In this document: positions 16,311 to 25,585 of the stretch, one piece after another
Layout: the number at the start of each line of letters is the position of its first letter
How positions within the stretch are numbered: the first letter of the stretch is position 1
From: Hanamia caeni
GTDB taxonomy: Bacteria > Bacteroidota > Bacteroidia > Chitinophagales > Chitinophagaceae
Assembly: GCF_003721595.1 (NCBI RefSeq)
Contig: NZ_RJJR01000012.1
Coordinates: 177,749-241,748, forward strand
Length of the DNA stretch: 64,000 nt
Direction: 5' to 3'
Notes under the pieces: generated by a model
What the model saw: the letters and a program-made list of their open reading frames with translations, nothing else
The model's database searches: none
Told to the model about the DNA's origin: nothing
Translations under genes and position numbers: made by a program

Positions 16311-18356
16311 TTACCGGGGAACGTTGTTTTCGGCATTATATTTTGCTACCACTTCATCCAGCATGTTTTTAAATTTCTCTACATCCGAGTCGTAGCCGTA
16401 ACCCTCAGGTTCCAGGCGATTTTCGTTAGCATCCAAAAAGAAATAATAAGGCTGTGTGTTGGCATTGTATTGAGTTATTTGCAAATCGGCATTTTTATCA
16501 CCAAGCGTCGTAATGTCCTTCTGCAAAGTCTTTGAATAATATTGATCACCCGGCTGCAAGTCAAGGGAAACGTCTACATATAAAGAAGCGATAACAAAAT
16601 TTTCTTTCAATCTCTTCATCACCTCCGGATCGCTCCAAACAGAACCTTCCATTCTCCGGCAATTTACACAATTGATTCCTGTAAAATCAAGCATCAGCGG
16701 CCTGTGCACTTTCCTGGCTACTTCCAGCGCTTCATCATAATCAAAATAAACGATCATTCCATATTTGGTAACCACTTCCGGCTCATACAATCTCATGCGA
16801 TCATAATATTTAACCGGTTGGGGAAGTACATTTTTGGAAGATTCTGACGCAGCAGATGAATACGAAACTGTATTGTGCGATGCAGCCGCAGAGGCGTTAA
16901 AATCCTGTGTTCCCATCGGTGGCAAAAATGCGCTAATGGCTCTGAGCGGTGCGCCCCACATTCCGGGAATCATATATACTGCAAAGGAAAAAGAGGCAAT
17001 GGCAAAGAATAATCTTGTTACACTTAAATAAGGAATATCAAAATCATTTTTTGGCAGCTCATCATCGTGATGAAACTTTATTTTTCCCAAAAGATAAATT
17101 CCTAAAAGCATAAAAATTACAATCCATAAGCTGAGGAAAACCTCGCGATCCAGGATGCGCCAGTTTCTTGAAAGATCCGCGTTCGACAAAAATTTGAGCG
17201 CTAATGCAAGTTCCAAAAATCCAAGAGTAACTTTTACCGCATTCAGCCAGCCGCCTGATTTTCCTATCATATTTAGCTTACCAGGAAAAAAAGCAAAAAG
17301 GGCAAACGGCAGCGCAAGAGCAAGAGAAAAAGCAAACATTCCAATCAGTGGGCCCCAATAACTTCCCCGTGCTGCAATCACCAATAAATTTCCTATGATA
17401 GGCCCCGTACATGAAAATGAAATAACCACAAGGGTAAGTGCCATAAAAAATATCCCGATAAAGCTTCCCGTACCGGCTTTGCTGTCAGCCTTATTGCCCC
17501 ACGAGCTGGGTAGTTCTATATTAAAAGCTCCTAAAAAGGAAATTCCAAAAATAAGGAACACAAGAAAAAACACCAGGTTCGCAATCCAGTTTGTAGCCAG
17601 ATTATTCAGCGCTGTCGGCCCGAAAATTACCGTGATTAAAAAACCCAGCAGCGTGAAAATAACCATGATAGACAAAGAATAGGAAATGGCGTTTTTAATG
17701 CCTTCCGCCTTGGTTTTGCTGCGTTTTATAAAGAAGCTGACCGTTACCGGAATCATTGAAAAAACACACGGGGTTATTAAGGCAATAAGGCCACCGGCAA
17801 AACCAGCGACAAATATCCACCACAAAGATTTTTTAGCAACACTTCCGCCGTCGTTCCCCTGTTTTATTTCACTTGCCGGATTTTTGTTTTCCGGAAGAAC
17901 AAATATTTTGAATTCTTTTTCAAAAGGCAAATATTGTTCACCTTTCTGAGTCATATAGCTCACCTTACCTTTCACCAGGAAACTGTCTGTTGGCGATGCC
18001 GCGACTTTCTGTTGCCAGTCAACTGAATCTTTAAAAAAATGAACTTCACTTTGCAATGCAGTATCCATCCCTCTTTGCTCATTTCCTTTTTGAATCAAAG
18101 GATTTCTTAAAAGATGTTGAACTGATGAATCGAACTGAATAGAAGAATATAAAGCATCGTCAGGCGATTGCTGCAAAGCATACAATTTTATGTCAGGATT
18201 TATTTTTCCTTTGATTAAAATTACAGCTTCACTATCGCTGATACGATGTGCACTAAATGAAAAACTAACTCCGGTGGTATCCTGCGAAAAGACATTTGAA
18301 GAAATAAATAGCAGGCCCAGAAAAGCAAAAAGCCAGGTAAATTTCTTCATTAACAA
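16311..18356 (-). CDS. dsbD: DsbD-type thiol:disulfide interchange protein
   Basis: DsbD passes electrons from cytoplasmic thioredoxin to periplasmic thiols. The 681-residue protein has a signal peptide (LLFISSNVFSQ), an N-terminal alpha-like domain (to about residue 165), eight likely membrane segments from about 175 to 470 with the membrane cysteines in LITPCVFSMIP and SFSCTGPI, and a C-terminal thioredoxin domain with CVNC (near 570). The N-terminal domain lacks the Cys pair of the family: the matching region reads VSYMTQKGEQYLPF where VCNDKQCLPP is found in the gene just upstream. The protein-disulfide reductase function is well supported; the defect in the alpha domain is noted separately. 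Confidence 0.93.
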   Translation of the reverse strand: MLMKKFTWLFAFLGLLFISSNVFSQDTTGVSFSFSAHRISDSEAVILIKGKINPDIKLYALQQSPDDALYSSIQFDSSVQHLLRNPLIQKGNEQRGMDTALQSEVHFFKDSVDWQQKVAASPTDSFLVKGKVSYMTQKGEQYLPFEKEFKIFVLPENKNPASEIKQGNDGGSVAKKSLWWIFVAGFAGGLIALITPCVFSMIPVTVSFFIKRSKTKAEGIKNAISYSLSIMVIFTLLGFLITVIFGPTALNNLATNWIANLVFFLVFLIFGISFLGAFNIELPSSWGNKADSKAGTGSFIGIFFMALTLVVISFSCTGPIIGNLLVIAARGSYWGPLIGMFAFSLALALPFALFAFFPGKLNMIGKSGGWLNAVKVTLGFLELALALKFLSNADLSRNWRILDREVFLSLWIVIFMLLGIYLLGKIKFHHDDELPKNDFDIPYLSVTRLFFAIASFSFAVYMIPGMWGAPLRAISAFLPPMGTQDFNASAAASHNTVSYSSAASESSKNVLPQPVKYYDRMRLYEPEVVTKYGMIVYFDYDEALEVARKVHRPLMLDFTGINCVNCRRMEGSVWSDPEVMKRLKENFVIASLYVDVSLDLQPGDQYYSKTLQKDITTLGDKNADLQITQYNANTQPYYFFLDANENRLEPEGYGYDSDVEKFKNMLDEVVAKYNAENNVPR

Positions 18357-18374
18357 TATTATTGATGGATTAAA

Positions 18375-18830
18375 TTAATTAAGCGCAACAGAAAGTTTTT
18401 CTGTTTTGGGTGGCAGGCATTGCTTGTCGTTACATACCATAAATTCAACCGCTACATTTACGGAAGTCTTTACCGGCGCTTTCAGTTTTACCAACTGAAC
18501 AAAGTCAACTTTATTAGAAAATTGTTTTACATCAATATTTCCAAATAAAGGTTCCACATGCTGCTCTAATTTGCCAACTTCTTTTGCTTTGCCTTCTACG
18601 GTTACCAGTGGATTTTTTGTAAACGTAAGGCTGGTTGGAACCGGCCCGCCCTCTGGTGTGTGTTGAGAATAAATATGCCATCCACTATTGAGATTAGCAG
18701 TCAGATGAACTTCATAAGTCTTATCATTGATCTTCTTAGAAGAGGTAGTCCATGAAACTGGATTTTGAATTTGCGCGAAAAGAAAATTCGCTGCCAAAAG
18801 AAAAATTCCGGTTATGATATATTTTTTCAT
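18375..18830 (-). CDS. Stand-alone DsbD alpha-domain protein
   Basis: The 151-residue protein has a signal peptide (IITGIFLLAANFLFAQ) and a single DsbD alpha-type domain: GWHIYSQHTPEGGP near residue 51 and the redox motif VCNDKQCLPPKTEKL near 130, which has both cysteines and the following PP. It should act in the periplasm as a thiol carrier. It starts upstream of dsbD on the same strand and ends 18 bp before it, so the two are one operon and the pair probably substitutes for the intact alpha domain of classical DsbD. Confidence 0.9.
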   Translation of the reverse strand: MKKYIITGIFLLAANFLFAQIQNPVSWTTSSKKINDKTYEVHLTANLNSGWHIYSQHTPEGGPVPTSLTFTKNPLVTVEGKAKEVGKLEQHVEPLFGNIDVKQFSNKVDFVQLVKLKAPVKTSVNVAVEFMVCNDKQCLPPKTEKLSVALN

Positions 18831-19084
18831 ATTGATTTATTAAAGGAAATGCTATTCCTGTGTATGATTTGCAAAATTAATCAAAACCCGACAGGATTAA
18901 AAACCGCCAATGTCCTAAGCGCGAAATCGAAAGGGAAAACGTTGTGGTTTAACTTTTGGTTAGTACTTAATTAAAGTATTATAAAATTTTTCACATTTTT
19001 ATTTTTAAAAGTTGAAGCACTTTGCCGCCTGCAAGGCGCTGCGGGCATTTCCCTCTTTACCCTTATTTTTGCCAAAAAAATTTT

Positions 19085-19543
19085 ATGCAAATCCTGCTAG
19101 TTTTACACAATGTATTTCGTTGGCTCATTTTAGTTTTTGCCTTCTGGACAATCATTAGCGCAATCAGCGGATTATCTGCCCGAAGAATTTATTCGCCTGC
19201 AGATGATAAAGCGAATTTGTTTTTTATGATTTGTATGGACATACAATTATTATTAGGTCTGGCTCTTTATTTTATGGGCGATTGGTATGCTGCCTTCAGT
19301 AATATGGCCGAAGCGATGAAAGATACAAGAGTTCGCTTTTTTTCTATTGAGCATTCTTTAATGATGATCATTGCATGGATATTAGTTCATGCAGGAAGAG
19401 TTGCGGTGAAAAAAAGTTTTAATTCAAGCGGGAAGTTTAAAAAAACATTAATATTTTTTGGAATCGCTTTGCTATTAATACTAATTGCTATCCCGTGGCC
19501 GTTTAGAGAAATAATTAGCAGGCCCTGGTTCAGGGGATTTTAA
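19085..19543 (+). CDS. Hypothetical membrane protein, cytochrome-b-like
   Basis: The preferred ATG is at 19085 (MQILLVLHNVFRWLILVF), giving 152 residues; a longer reading starts at 19022 but its first 21 residues read like non-coding sequence. Four membrane segments are visible: LHNVFRWLILVFAFWTII, FFMICMDIQLLLGLALYFM, SLMMIIAWILVHAGRVA and TLIFFGIALLLILIAIPW. His residues in LHNVFRW, EHSLMM and VHAGR sit at membrane boundaries and could bind haem, as in small cytochrome b-type proteins. The role is not established. It precedes surE by 60 bp in the same direction. Confidence 0.72.
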   Translation: MQILLVLHNVFRWLILVFAFWTIISAISGLSARRIYSPADDKANLFFMICMDIQLLLGLALYFMGDWYAAFSNMAEAMKDTRVRFFSIEHSLMMIIAWILVHAGRVAVKKSFNSSGKFKKTLIFFGIALLLILIAIPWPFREIISRPWFRGF

Positions 19544-19603
19544 TAATTACTTTGAAAGCCTGTTAATGGTTTGAATTGAATTCATAGAATTTTTTAGAAA
19601 GAA

Positions 19604-20395
19604 ATGAAAAGTAAAAAGGAAATTGAAAGGCCAATAATTTTGGTAACGAATGATGATGGAATAACCGCACCGGGAATCAAAAGTTTGGTAGATGCTGTGA
19701 AGGATCTCGGCGATGTAGTGGTGGTAGCGCCCGATAAGCCACAAAGCGGAATGGGACATGCTATTACTATTGGGGTTCCCCTCCGGTTGAATAAAGTAAC
19801 TGGCTTTTTTGATGATGTTCAGGCCTGGCAAACCAATGGTACACCTGTGGATTGCGTTAAGCTGGCGGTAGATAAAATTTTGCATCGCAAGCCTGATATT
19901 TGCCTGAGCGGCATTAACCACGGCGCCAATCATTCTATTAATGTAATTTACTCAGGAACGATGAGCGCGGCCATGGAAGCCTCCATTGAAAGTATTCCTT
20001 CTATCGGGTTTTCCCTGTTGGATTATAGCATTGATGCAGATTTTTCTGCATCAAAATTTTATGTGCATAAAATTGTTGAAAGCGTGATGAAGAAAAAGCT
20101 AACGCGTCATTTTCTTTTAAATGTCAACATACCGCAGGGGCCGCTGGATGTATTAAAGGGAATAAAGGTTTGCAGGCAGGCCTATGCTAAATATGACGAG
20201 GATTTTGATGAAAGAATAGACCCGAATGGAAGAAAATATTTCTGGCTTACAGGTGAATTTAAAAACTTTGATGAAGGAGAAGACACTGATGTATGGGCTT
20301 TGGAACATAATTATGTAAGCGTAGTTCCTGTTCACTTCGATTTAACGAATTATAAGCTTAAAGAACAGCTTGAGAATAACTGGGAAATTTTATGA
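19604..20395 (+). CDS. surE: 5'/3'-nucleotidase SurE
   Basis: SurE hydrolyses nucleoside 5'- and 3'-monophosphates and short polyphosphates, with a role in stationary-phase survival. The 263-residue protein has the metal site VTNDDGITAPGI at residues 12-23, KPQSGMGHAITI near 47, and the GINHGANHSINVIYSGTMSAAMEA region with the Asn and Ser ligands. Length is standard. Its stop overlaps the start of the small membrane gene by 4 bp (ATGA). Confidence 0.96.
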   Translation: MKSKKEIERPIILVTNDDGITAPGIKSLVDAVKDLGDVVVVAPDKPQSGMGHAITIGVPLRLNKVTGFFDDVQAWQTNGTPVDCVKLAVDKILHRKPDICLSGINHGANHSINVIYSGTMSAAMEASIESIPSIGFSLLDYSIDADFSASKFYVHKIVESVMKKKLTRHFLLNVNIPQGPLDVLKGIKVCRQAYAKYDEDFDERIDPNGRKYFWLTGEFKNFDEGEDTDVWALEHNYVSVVPVHFDLTNYKLKEQLENNWEIL

Positions 20396-20685
20396 TTTTC
20401 AAAAAAGACAATTTTGTTTTCGGTATAGCCCTTGGAATAGTTGCACCATTAATTGGGTTCCTTATTTATAAGTTGATAAAGTTTAAAGCACTTTCATTGC
20501 AGGAAATGTTTCAATGGATGAAACTGAATCCCAACCTGATAACTGTAGCTATCAGCGTTTCGTTGATGGCGAATGCAATATTATTTACCATCTATATCAA
20601 CGGGTATCGCGATAAGACGGCAAAAGGTATATTTATTGTAACTATGGTGTATGCTGCGCTGGCTCTGGCTTTCAAATATTGGTGA
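20392..20685 (+). CDS. Small membrane protein coupled to surE
   Basis: A 97-residue hypothetical with about three membrane segments: NFVFGIALGIVAPLIGFLIY, NLITVAISVSLMANAILFTIY and FIVTMVYAALALAF. It overlaps surE by 4 bp and must be translated together with it. No family is recognised; the gene order surE then small membrane protein occurs elsewhere in Bacteroidota as far as I recall, but I attach no function. Confidence 0.75.
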   Translation: MIFKKDNFVFGIALGIVAPLIGFLIYKLIKFKALSLQEMFQWMKLNPNLITVAISVSLMANAILFTIYINGYRDKTAKGIFIVTMVYAALALAFKYW

Positions 20686-20853
20686 TTGTATCGTGAGAGG
20701 CCTTTGTCTTTAACTACAGAAGAATTTGACTATTCATTTGTTGCCGGTTAATGTTGCAAGACGGGTGCTTTTTAATAACAGACCCTTTGCAGTAAACAAA
20801 TAAATACCGCAAATTTCAATTCCATCTTCCTGCGATTTTTTAATTATGACTCT

Positions 20854-22035
20854 TTAAATCTTTAATCTGAGCCTTCGCTTTTCCAGCCAACCAGTGATTA
20901 TAACAATTACCAGCGCAAATACAAGGGATTTAATAATACCTACAATTCCTGTTCTCATCACGAGCGGCAAATGAATCCCAATCAGGGAAATAAAGATAGC
21001 CAGATGAAAATAAGGAAGAAGATAACAGGTGAGCGTGCTTGTTCCGGCAGGCTTTATGAGCCTAAACCAATTTTCTTTGCCTTTTCTATCGACTAAAAAT
21101 ATTAAAAGTGCAAACGCAAGAATACTAATGGCTGCACAAATGGTAGTCCATGAAGGTGTGGCTCTTATTTTTGAAATACCCCACAATGGCCTCGTTGCAA
21201 ACCCAAAAGCAAATAAAAGAATGGCCATAAGAAATAAAATCATTTCTATTTTGCCTGGTTTTTGCGAAAATTTTCTGTAAAAAACGGCGCTGATCACCCC
21301 GAGGATAGTGACAGATGAATTAGATGCATTTCCCAAACCTAATGACGTAATTAAATGTCTGAATCCAGACGCAAATGCAGGAGCATCGAGCATTATAGAA
21401 GAATTAAAAGCCACAAAGAACACAAAAAACAAAATAAGTATCCACAGCTTTTCTTTTGCAACCAAAGAAACGGTAGCGCATGCAAAATAGGCCCATCCTA
21501 TCAATCCCAGAATCCCCCACCAATGAGGTGCCATCCAGATAATTCCATTCGGAGACGTGCCTTTGTAAATAGCGGCCATCACGATCAAAATGGAAATTCC
21601 TAAAGCCTGCATCCAACCCATCAGCTTTCGTTTTGTTTTCGGATAATCCAACCAGATCAGAAAAAAGGAAACCGTTACCAATATGATCCATATAGGACGG
21701 GGCAGTAAAGATTGGTCGCTGTAATTTTCCATATTCATTTGAAAGAAACCCATGACGATCAAAGCCAGCGAGCGGATCACGATATGCCGGAAAATAAGTG
21801 CGGACGATTGGCCCCGATCTAACCTGCTTTGCTGGCTATAAGGGATTGATAAGCCAACAATAAATAAAAATGCAGGAAAAATTATATCCGCAAACCCCAT
21901 CCCATCGGCTTTTGCCGGTGCGTGCTCCAGCCATTCCGGAATCGCTTTATCTGTCCACAGATCATTTACAAAGACCATTAGGTACATGGTAATAGCGCGA
22001 ATGGCATCAATGGATCCGAGTCTTCGTGTACGCAT
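20854..22035 (-). CDS. NagX-like membrane acetyltransferase (DUF5009/HGSNAT family)
   Basis: The 393-residue polytopic protein (about ten membrane segments) begins MRTRRLGSIDAIRAITMYLMV, the pattern of the heparan-alpha-glucosaminide N-acetyltransferase/YeiB-like superfamily. Segment 2 contains the conserved FPAFLFIVGLSIP motif with the membrane Pro-Ala-Phe region of that family. NagX-type proteins are found in GlcNAc and chitobiose utilisation clusters; the most likely job here is acetylation of amino-sugar substrates. It is the last gene of the minus-strand operon that begins with the GH2 gene, 10 bp after the GH20-like gene. Confidence 0.85.
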   Translation of the reverse strand: MRTRRLGSIDAIRAITMYLMVFVNDLWTDKAIPEWLEHAPAKADGMGFADIIFPAFLFIVGLSIPYSQQSRLDRGQSSALIFRHIVIRSLALIVMGFFQMNMENYSDQSLLPRPIWIILVTVSFFLIWLDYPKTKRKLMGWMQALGISILIVMAAIYKGTSPNGIIWMAPHWWGILGLIGWAYFACATVSLVAKEKLWILILFFVFFVAFNSSIMLDAPAFASGFRHLITSLGLGNASNSSVTILGVISAVFYRKFSQKPGKIEMILFLMAILLFAFGFATRPLWGISKIRATPSWTTICAAISILAFALLIFLVDRKGKENWFRLIKPAGTSTLTCYLLPYFHLAIFISLIGIHLPLVMRTGIVGIIKSLVFALVIVIITGWLEKRRLRLKI

Positions 22036-22045
22036 AACTGTAATC

Positions 22046-23161
22046 TTATTGATTTATGGCAGAAAAAACTTTTATGAAACAATTGGTAGTTGTATTCTTA
22101 TCAACAGTGCTACCGGAACCCGTTCCATAATATTCTTTTAAAAAGAAATCATTACGTGTCCAGATCGTTTGCATAATTCCATTGAAGCGTCCTTTCATTT
22201 CAGGAGTGGAACTTTTACGGAAACGGTACATGTCTTCTACCTGCGCTACGCCGGCTTCCGCATTTCTAAATGGGCAGGTTATCACTTTAAATCCCTTTGT
22301 AGCGAAATAAACGGCAGTCTGGTCAGGCCTTTCATAATGCCAGTCGCAGATGATTACATCTTTTGGAATCATATCAATCGCCCTGTAAGTGTTATTCATG
22401 CTCGCTTCCCACTCTCCTATCCCGGTAGTTTTCCCATCCAGCAATCTATCGCCCCATATCCATAATTCTTTGCCATTTTCAGCAAGGTGATCATTAATTC
22501 TTCGTACTTCATCTGCGAATAATTGTGCCGGATCGTGGCCACCACACCTTGGACATTTTTGTTCCCCGATATAAAACACTTCGTCCATTCCTGCATGAAA
22601 GGCACCTGTTTCAAACGCATCACAGATTTCGTCAATCAAATCAAACAGGATTTTATGCAATCCCGGATAAAGCGGGCAATAACTTTTGCAATACAATTTA
22701 TCTGCATTGGGCCATTCATATTTCACCGGCATCTGTACCCAGGGTGTTTCGTCAAATTGCGGATAAACGGCTAATAATTTTCCTGTACGATTGGCCCATG
22801 ATTGGTGCCCCAATAAATTAATTTGCGGAACTATTTTTATATCTCCTTGTTTACACGCACGAACAATTTTTTTTACCTCTTTTTCCGAAAGTGCAAAACT
22901 GTCAATCAATTCCGGATGGCTTTTAAATTGGTATGCATAATCCACACGCAAGACAAGCGTATTTACATGTCGTGGAATCAATTCTTTCTTAATAAAGGTT
23001 ACAAATGAATCCACGCCTGATGGGCGCGGCGCTGCAATAGCGAACCCACGAACCGGTAAGGTATCGGCAACAACAAATAAGCTTTGATTCGGTGAGCTTT
23101 TGGCCTCTTGTGTATAAAATTGCAATCCAAAAAACAAAGAGACAAGCAGTAGTTTTTTCAT
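22046..23161 (-). CDS. GH20-like hydrolase, probable N-acetylhexosaminidase
   Basis: The ATG at 23159-23161 starts a signal peptide (MKKLLLVSLFFGLQFYTQ), giving 371 residues; the longer reading to 23365 overlaps the ROK gene and is not favoured. The TIM barrel shows FHAGMDEVFYIG near residue 205, matching the H-x-G-x-D-E catalytic pair of GH20 enzymes, which use the Asp-Glu pair with the substrate N-acetyl group. The extra domain usually before the barrel is reduced. Context (ROK kinase 34 bp upstream, NagX-like gene 10 bp downstream) supports cleavage of terminal N-acetylated hexosamines. Secreted or periplasmic. Confidence 0.82.
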   Translation of the reverse strand: MKKLLLVSLFFGLQFYTQEAKSSPNQSLFVVADTLPVRGFAIAAPRPSGVDSFVTFIKKELIPRHVNTLVLRVDYAYQFKSHPELIDSFALSEKEVKKIVRACKQGDIKIVPQINLLGHQSWANRTGKLLAVYPQFDETPWVQMPVKYEWPNADKLYCKSYCPLYPGLHKILFDLIDEICDAFETGAFHAGMDEVFYIGEQKCPRCGGHDPAQLFADEVRRINDHLAENGKELWIWGDRLLDGKTTGIGEWEASMNNTYRAIDMIPKDVIICDWHYERPDQTAVYFATKGFKVITCPFRNAEAGVAQVEDMYRFRKSSTPEMKGRFNGIMQTIWTRNDFFLKEYYGTGSGSTVDKNTTTNCFIKVFSAINQ

Positions 23162-23195
23162 AATCAAATTTTTAGTTTTAGTTGTCAATAATATT

Positions 23196-24047
23196 CTAAG
23201 AACGTCTATCATAATAAAGTGACGCGGCGCCAAGGATTCCGGGATTTTCCAATTCAGAAATTTCAAGATGAAATTTATCAAGTGTGTTTGAATAAATATA
23301 AGTACGAATCCGCTTCCACATATTTTCCTGGAACAGTGGATAGGCCTTGCTGATAGAACCACCAATCACAATTAATTCGGGACAATATGTATAAAGAATC
23401 ATTCGGATCGCATTGCCCAAATGGGTTCCAAATTCTTCGAAGATCATTATAGAAAGCGGGTCGCCTTCAAGTGCTTTTTTATACACCAATTCTCCATTGG
23501 TTTGATAACAATTTTCAAAAAACTGGCCGCTGGCGTAATATTCGACATATTGATCAAGGTATTCCACGCAACCAAATTCACCTGCGCCACAATTTACACC
23601 GGCGTATAATTTATCATTAATGATAATTCCTCCGCCCAAACCCGTACCAATAGTGAGCCCTATCATCGAATGAAAATTTTTCCCTTTGCCAAAATATTTT
23701 TCTCCCAGGGCAAAACAATTTGAATCATTATTTATAAAAACAGGAATCTGATACCGATCTTCGAGTATTTTTTTTAAATGAACTTCTTTCCAGGAAGGAA
23801 TATTTTGCACATCATAAACAATCCCTTTTTCAATATCAACAACGCTCGGTACGCCAATGCCAATCGCTTTAATATTTTCATCTACCAAAGGATCAATCAA
23901 TTCATACATCACCTGCAAAACCTCATCTACGCTACCTTCTGAAGGAATGCGAACAGACACAATATTTTCTAATCTGCCTTCTGACACAACTCCTGCACGA
24001 AGTTGAGTGCCGCCGAGATCGATACCGATGATTTTTATTTCATTCAT
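23196..24047 (-). CDS. ROK family sugar kinase, probable N-acetylglucosamine or glucose kinase
   Basis: The 283-residue protein has the phosphate-binding IGIDLGGTQLRAGVV (near residue 6), GIGVPSVVDI, the catalytic-type NNDSNCFALGE (near 106) and GLTIGTGLGGGIII (near 130). The zinc motif usual for ROK kinases (GxCGxxGCxE) is not seen; the region after GAGEFG is the short CVEYLDQYVEYYASG, a form I have seen in Bacteroidota. Context with GH20-like, NagP-like and NagX-like genes makes an N-acetylglucosamine kinase likely. Start at 24047 gives MNEIKIIGIDLGG, the expected layout. Confidence 0.88.
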   Translation of the reverse strand: MNEIKIIGIDLGGTQLRAGVVSEGRLENIVSVRIPSEGSVDEVLQVMYELIDPLVDENIKAIGIGVPSVVDIEKGIVYDVQNIPSWKEVHLKKILEDRYQIPVFINNDSNCFALGEKYFGKGKNFHSMIGLTIGTGLGGGIIINDKLYAGVNCGAGEFGCVEYLDQYVEYYASGQFFENCYQTNGELVYKKALEGDPLSIMIFEEFGTHLGNAIRMILYTYCPELIVIGGSISKAYPLFQENMWKRIRTYIYSNTLDKFHLEISELENPGILGAASLYYDRRS

Positions 24048-24147
24048 TTATCAATAAAGTTTGACGATTTAAAATGATATGGATGGTTTGGGATTGTTAG
24101 ATAGTTTAGCATTTTGGTCACTAAACTTTCTAAACCCACTAAACCTT

Positions 24148-25422
24148 CTAAACTGTTTCTGCCTTCTTCATCTGAATCGTTTTATTTTTAATAATCGGTT
24201 TTGCCCAAAAGCCAACGCTTAATATGTAACCCAACGTAATATACAAAAAGAACATGCCAGTTCTTAATCCAAAATGATCGCCAATTGCTCCGATGATCAA
24301 AGGGATTACTGCGCCGCCAATAATACCGGTGAGCAAAATTCCTGAGAAGGCGCCGTGATGTTCTTCCAGTGAATTTAAAGCGAGTGAAAAAATAATCGGG
24401 TACATTACTGAGGCAAAAAAACCAACGATTGGAAATGCATATAATGCAACGCGATTGTTGCCGGTAAACAGTCCAATGCTCAAAGTGATGATCGCTAAAA
24501 TAGTAAAGGCAATCAGCACTTTCGCACTGTCCATGATCTTCAATAAAAATAACCCAAGCACGCCCCCTGCTGTCATCAATCCCCAGAAATACGCTACAGC
24601 ACTCGCTCCTGTGGTTTGCGGATCATAACGATGATATTCATAGAGGAATTGAGATATCCAGTTGGCCGTGCCTTGTTCGGTTCCTACATAACAAAACATG
24701 GCGATAAAAAATAAAATAACGGTTGGATTTCTTAAAAGATCCAAATGCACTTTTAAAGCGCCGGCTTTTTCGTCTTTACTCAGGATTACTTTCGGAAAAC
24801 GCGATATCATAATAACCACGAACATGATGAGACTTACCGCTGCGAATACCCAATACAATGAAATCCATGGAAGGCTTTGAGGAACAACAGAAGTAAAGAT
24901 CCGTTGAACCGGATCTATTTCGCCTTTATTGGCAAGGTTCACGACTAAATAAGAATATACAAGTGGACTAATAAAAGAAGCGGCTCCAAAAATCAATTGA
25001 GCCAACACAGAATTAAATGCATAATTCTCTTCACCGCCGGAAGTGCGCAGCAAAGGATTGATCACCACCTGCAGCATTGCCATGCCGCAACCAATTAAAA
25101 ATAACGAGATAATATAACTGGAATAATTAGGAAATAAAACCAACAGCAACGAACCCACAAAGGAAACCACAAAAGCGGCCACCATGATCTTTTTTTCTTT
25201 ATACTTTTCATTCATAATTCCGGAAGGAATGGACATGACACCATAAGCAATAAAAAATGCAAATGGTAAAATCGCGACTTCCGTAAGGCTGAGATGAAAG
25301 CCGGATTTTATATCAGGAATCAAAGCGCCGATGATGTTTGTAAGAAATGAGATCACGAAAAAAGTAAGCATGATCAGGAAAACGATGTAGTAGTTTCTCT
25401 TTGCAGTGACGGTAGTTGCCAT
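24148..25422 (-). CDS. MFS sugar transporter, NagP/FucP-like
   Basis: The 424-residue permease has about 12 membrane segments and the FucP/NagP-type layout, including FFVISFLTNIIGALIPDIK in helix 1 and SGIMNEKYKEKK in the first loop. Helix 4 has GCGMAMLQVVINPLLR with a polar Asn. It lies in the amino-sugar operon, 100 bp upstream of the ROK kinase gene, so N-acetylglucosamine or chitobiose uptake across the inner membrane is inferred; the substrate is not shown by sequence. Confidence 0.87.
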   Translation of the reverse strand: MATTVTAKRNYYIVFLIMLTFFVISFLTNIIGALIPDIKSGFHLSLTEVAILPFAFFIAYGVMSIPSGIMNEKYKEKKIMVAAFVVSFVGSLLLVLFPNYSSYIISLFLIGCGMAMLQVVINPLLRTSGGEENYAFNSVLAQLIFGAASFISPLVYSYLVVNLANKGEIDPVQRIFTSVVPQSLPWISLYWVFAAVSLIMFVVIMISRFPKVILSKDEKAGALKVHLDLLRNPTVILFFIAMFCYVGTEQGTANWISQFLYEYHRYDPQTTGASAVAYFWGLMTAGGVLGLFLLKIMDSAKVLIAFTILAIITLSIGLFTGNNRVALYAFPIVGFFASVMYPIIFSLALNSLEEHHGAFSGILLTGIIGGAVIPLIIGAIGDHFGLRTGMFFLYITLGYILSVGFWAKPIIKNKTIQMKKAETV

Positions 25423-25585
25423 TGAATTTAATTATACGATTTAATGAGGAATGAAATTCATTTTAATACGAATGTTTAAGCACGATTTGAAAATCACAGT
25501 AAATAAACAAATATTTCAATTTTCTATTTTTCTAAAAAGCTTTTCAATTAAAAAAGTGTATTCATAATCGTTAGTGTTTTGGTTT

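Noticed and set aside
22046..23365. Long N-terminal extension of the GH20-like protein
   Set aside because: The first 68 residues lack a signal peptide and overlap the ROK gene; the ATG at 23159-23161 begins a proper signal peptide.
24119..24153. Two imperfect tandem copies of a CACTAAAC..TTCTAAAC sequence near the end of the NagP-like gene
   Set aside because: Only two copies, low complexity, overlapping the gene end. I see no reason to call a regulatory or CRISPR element.
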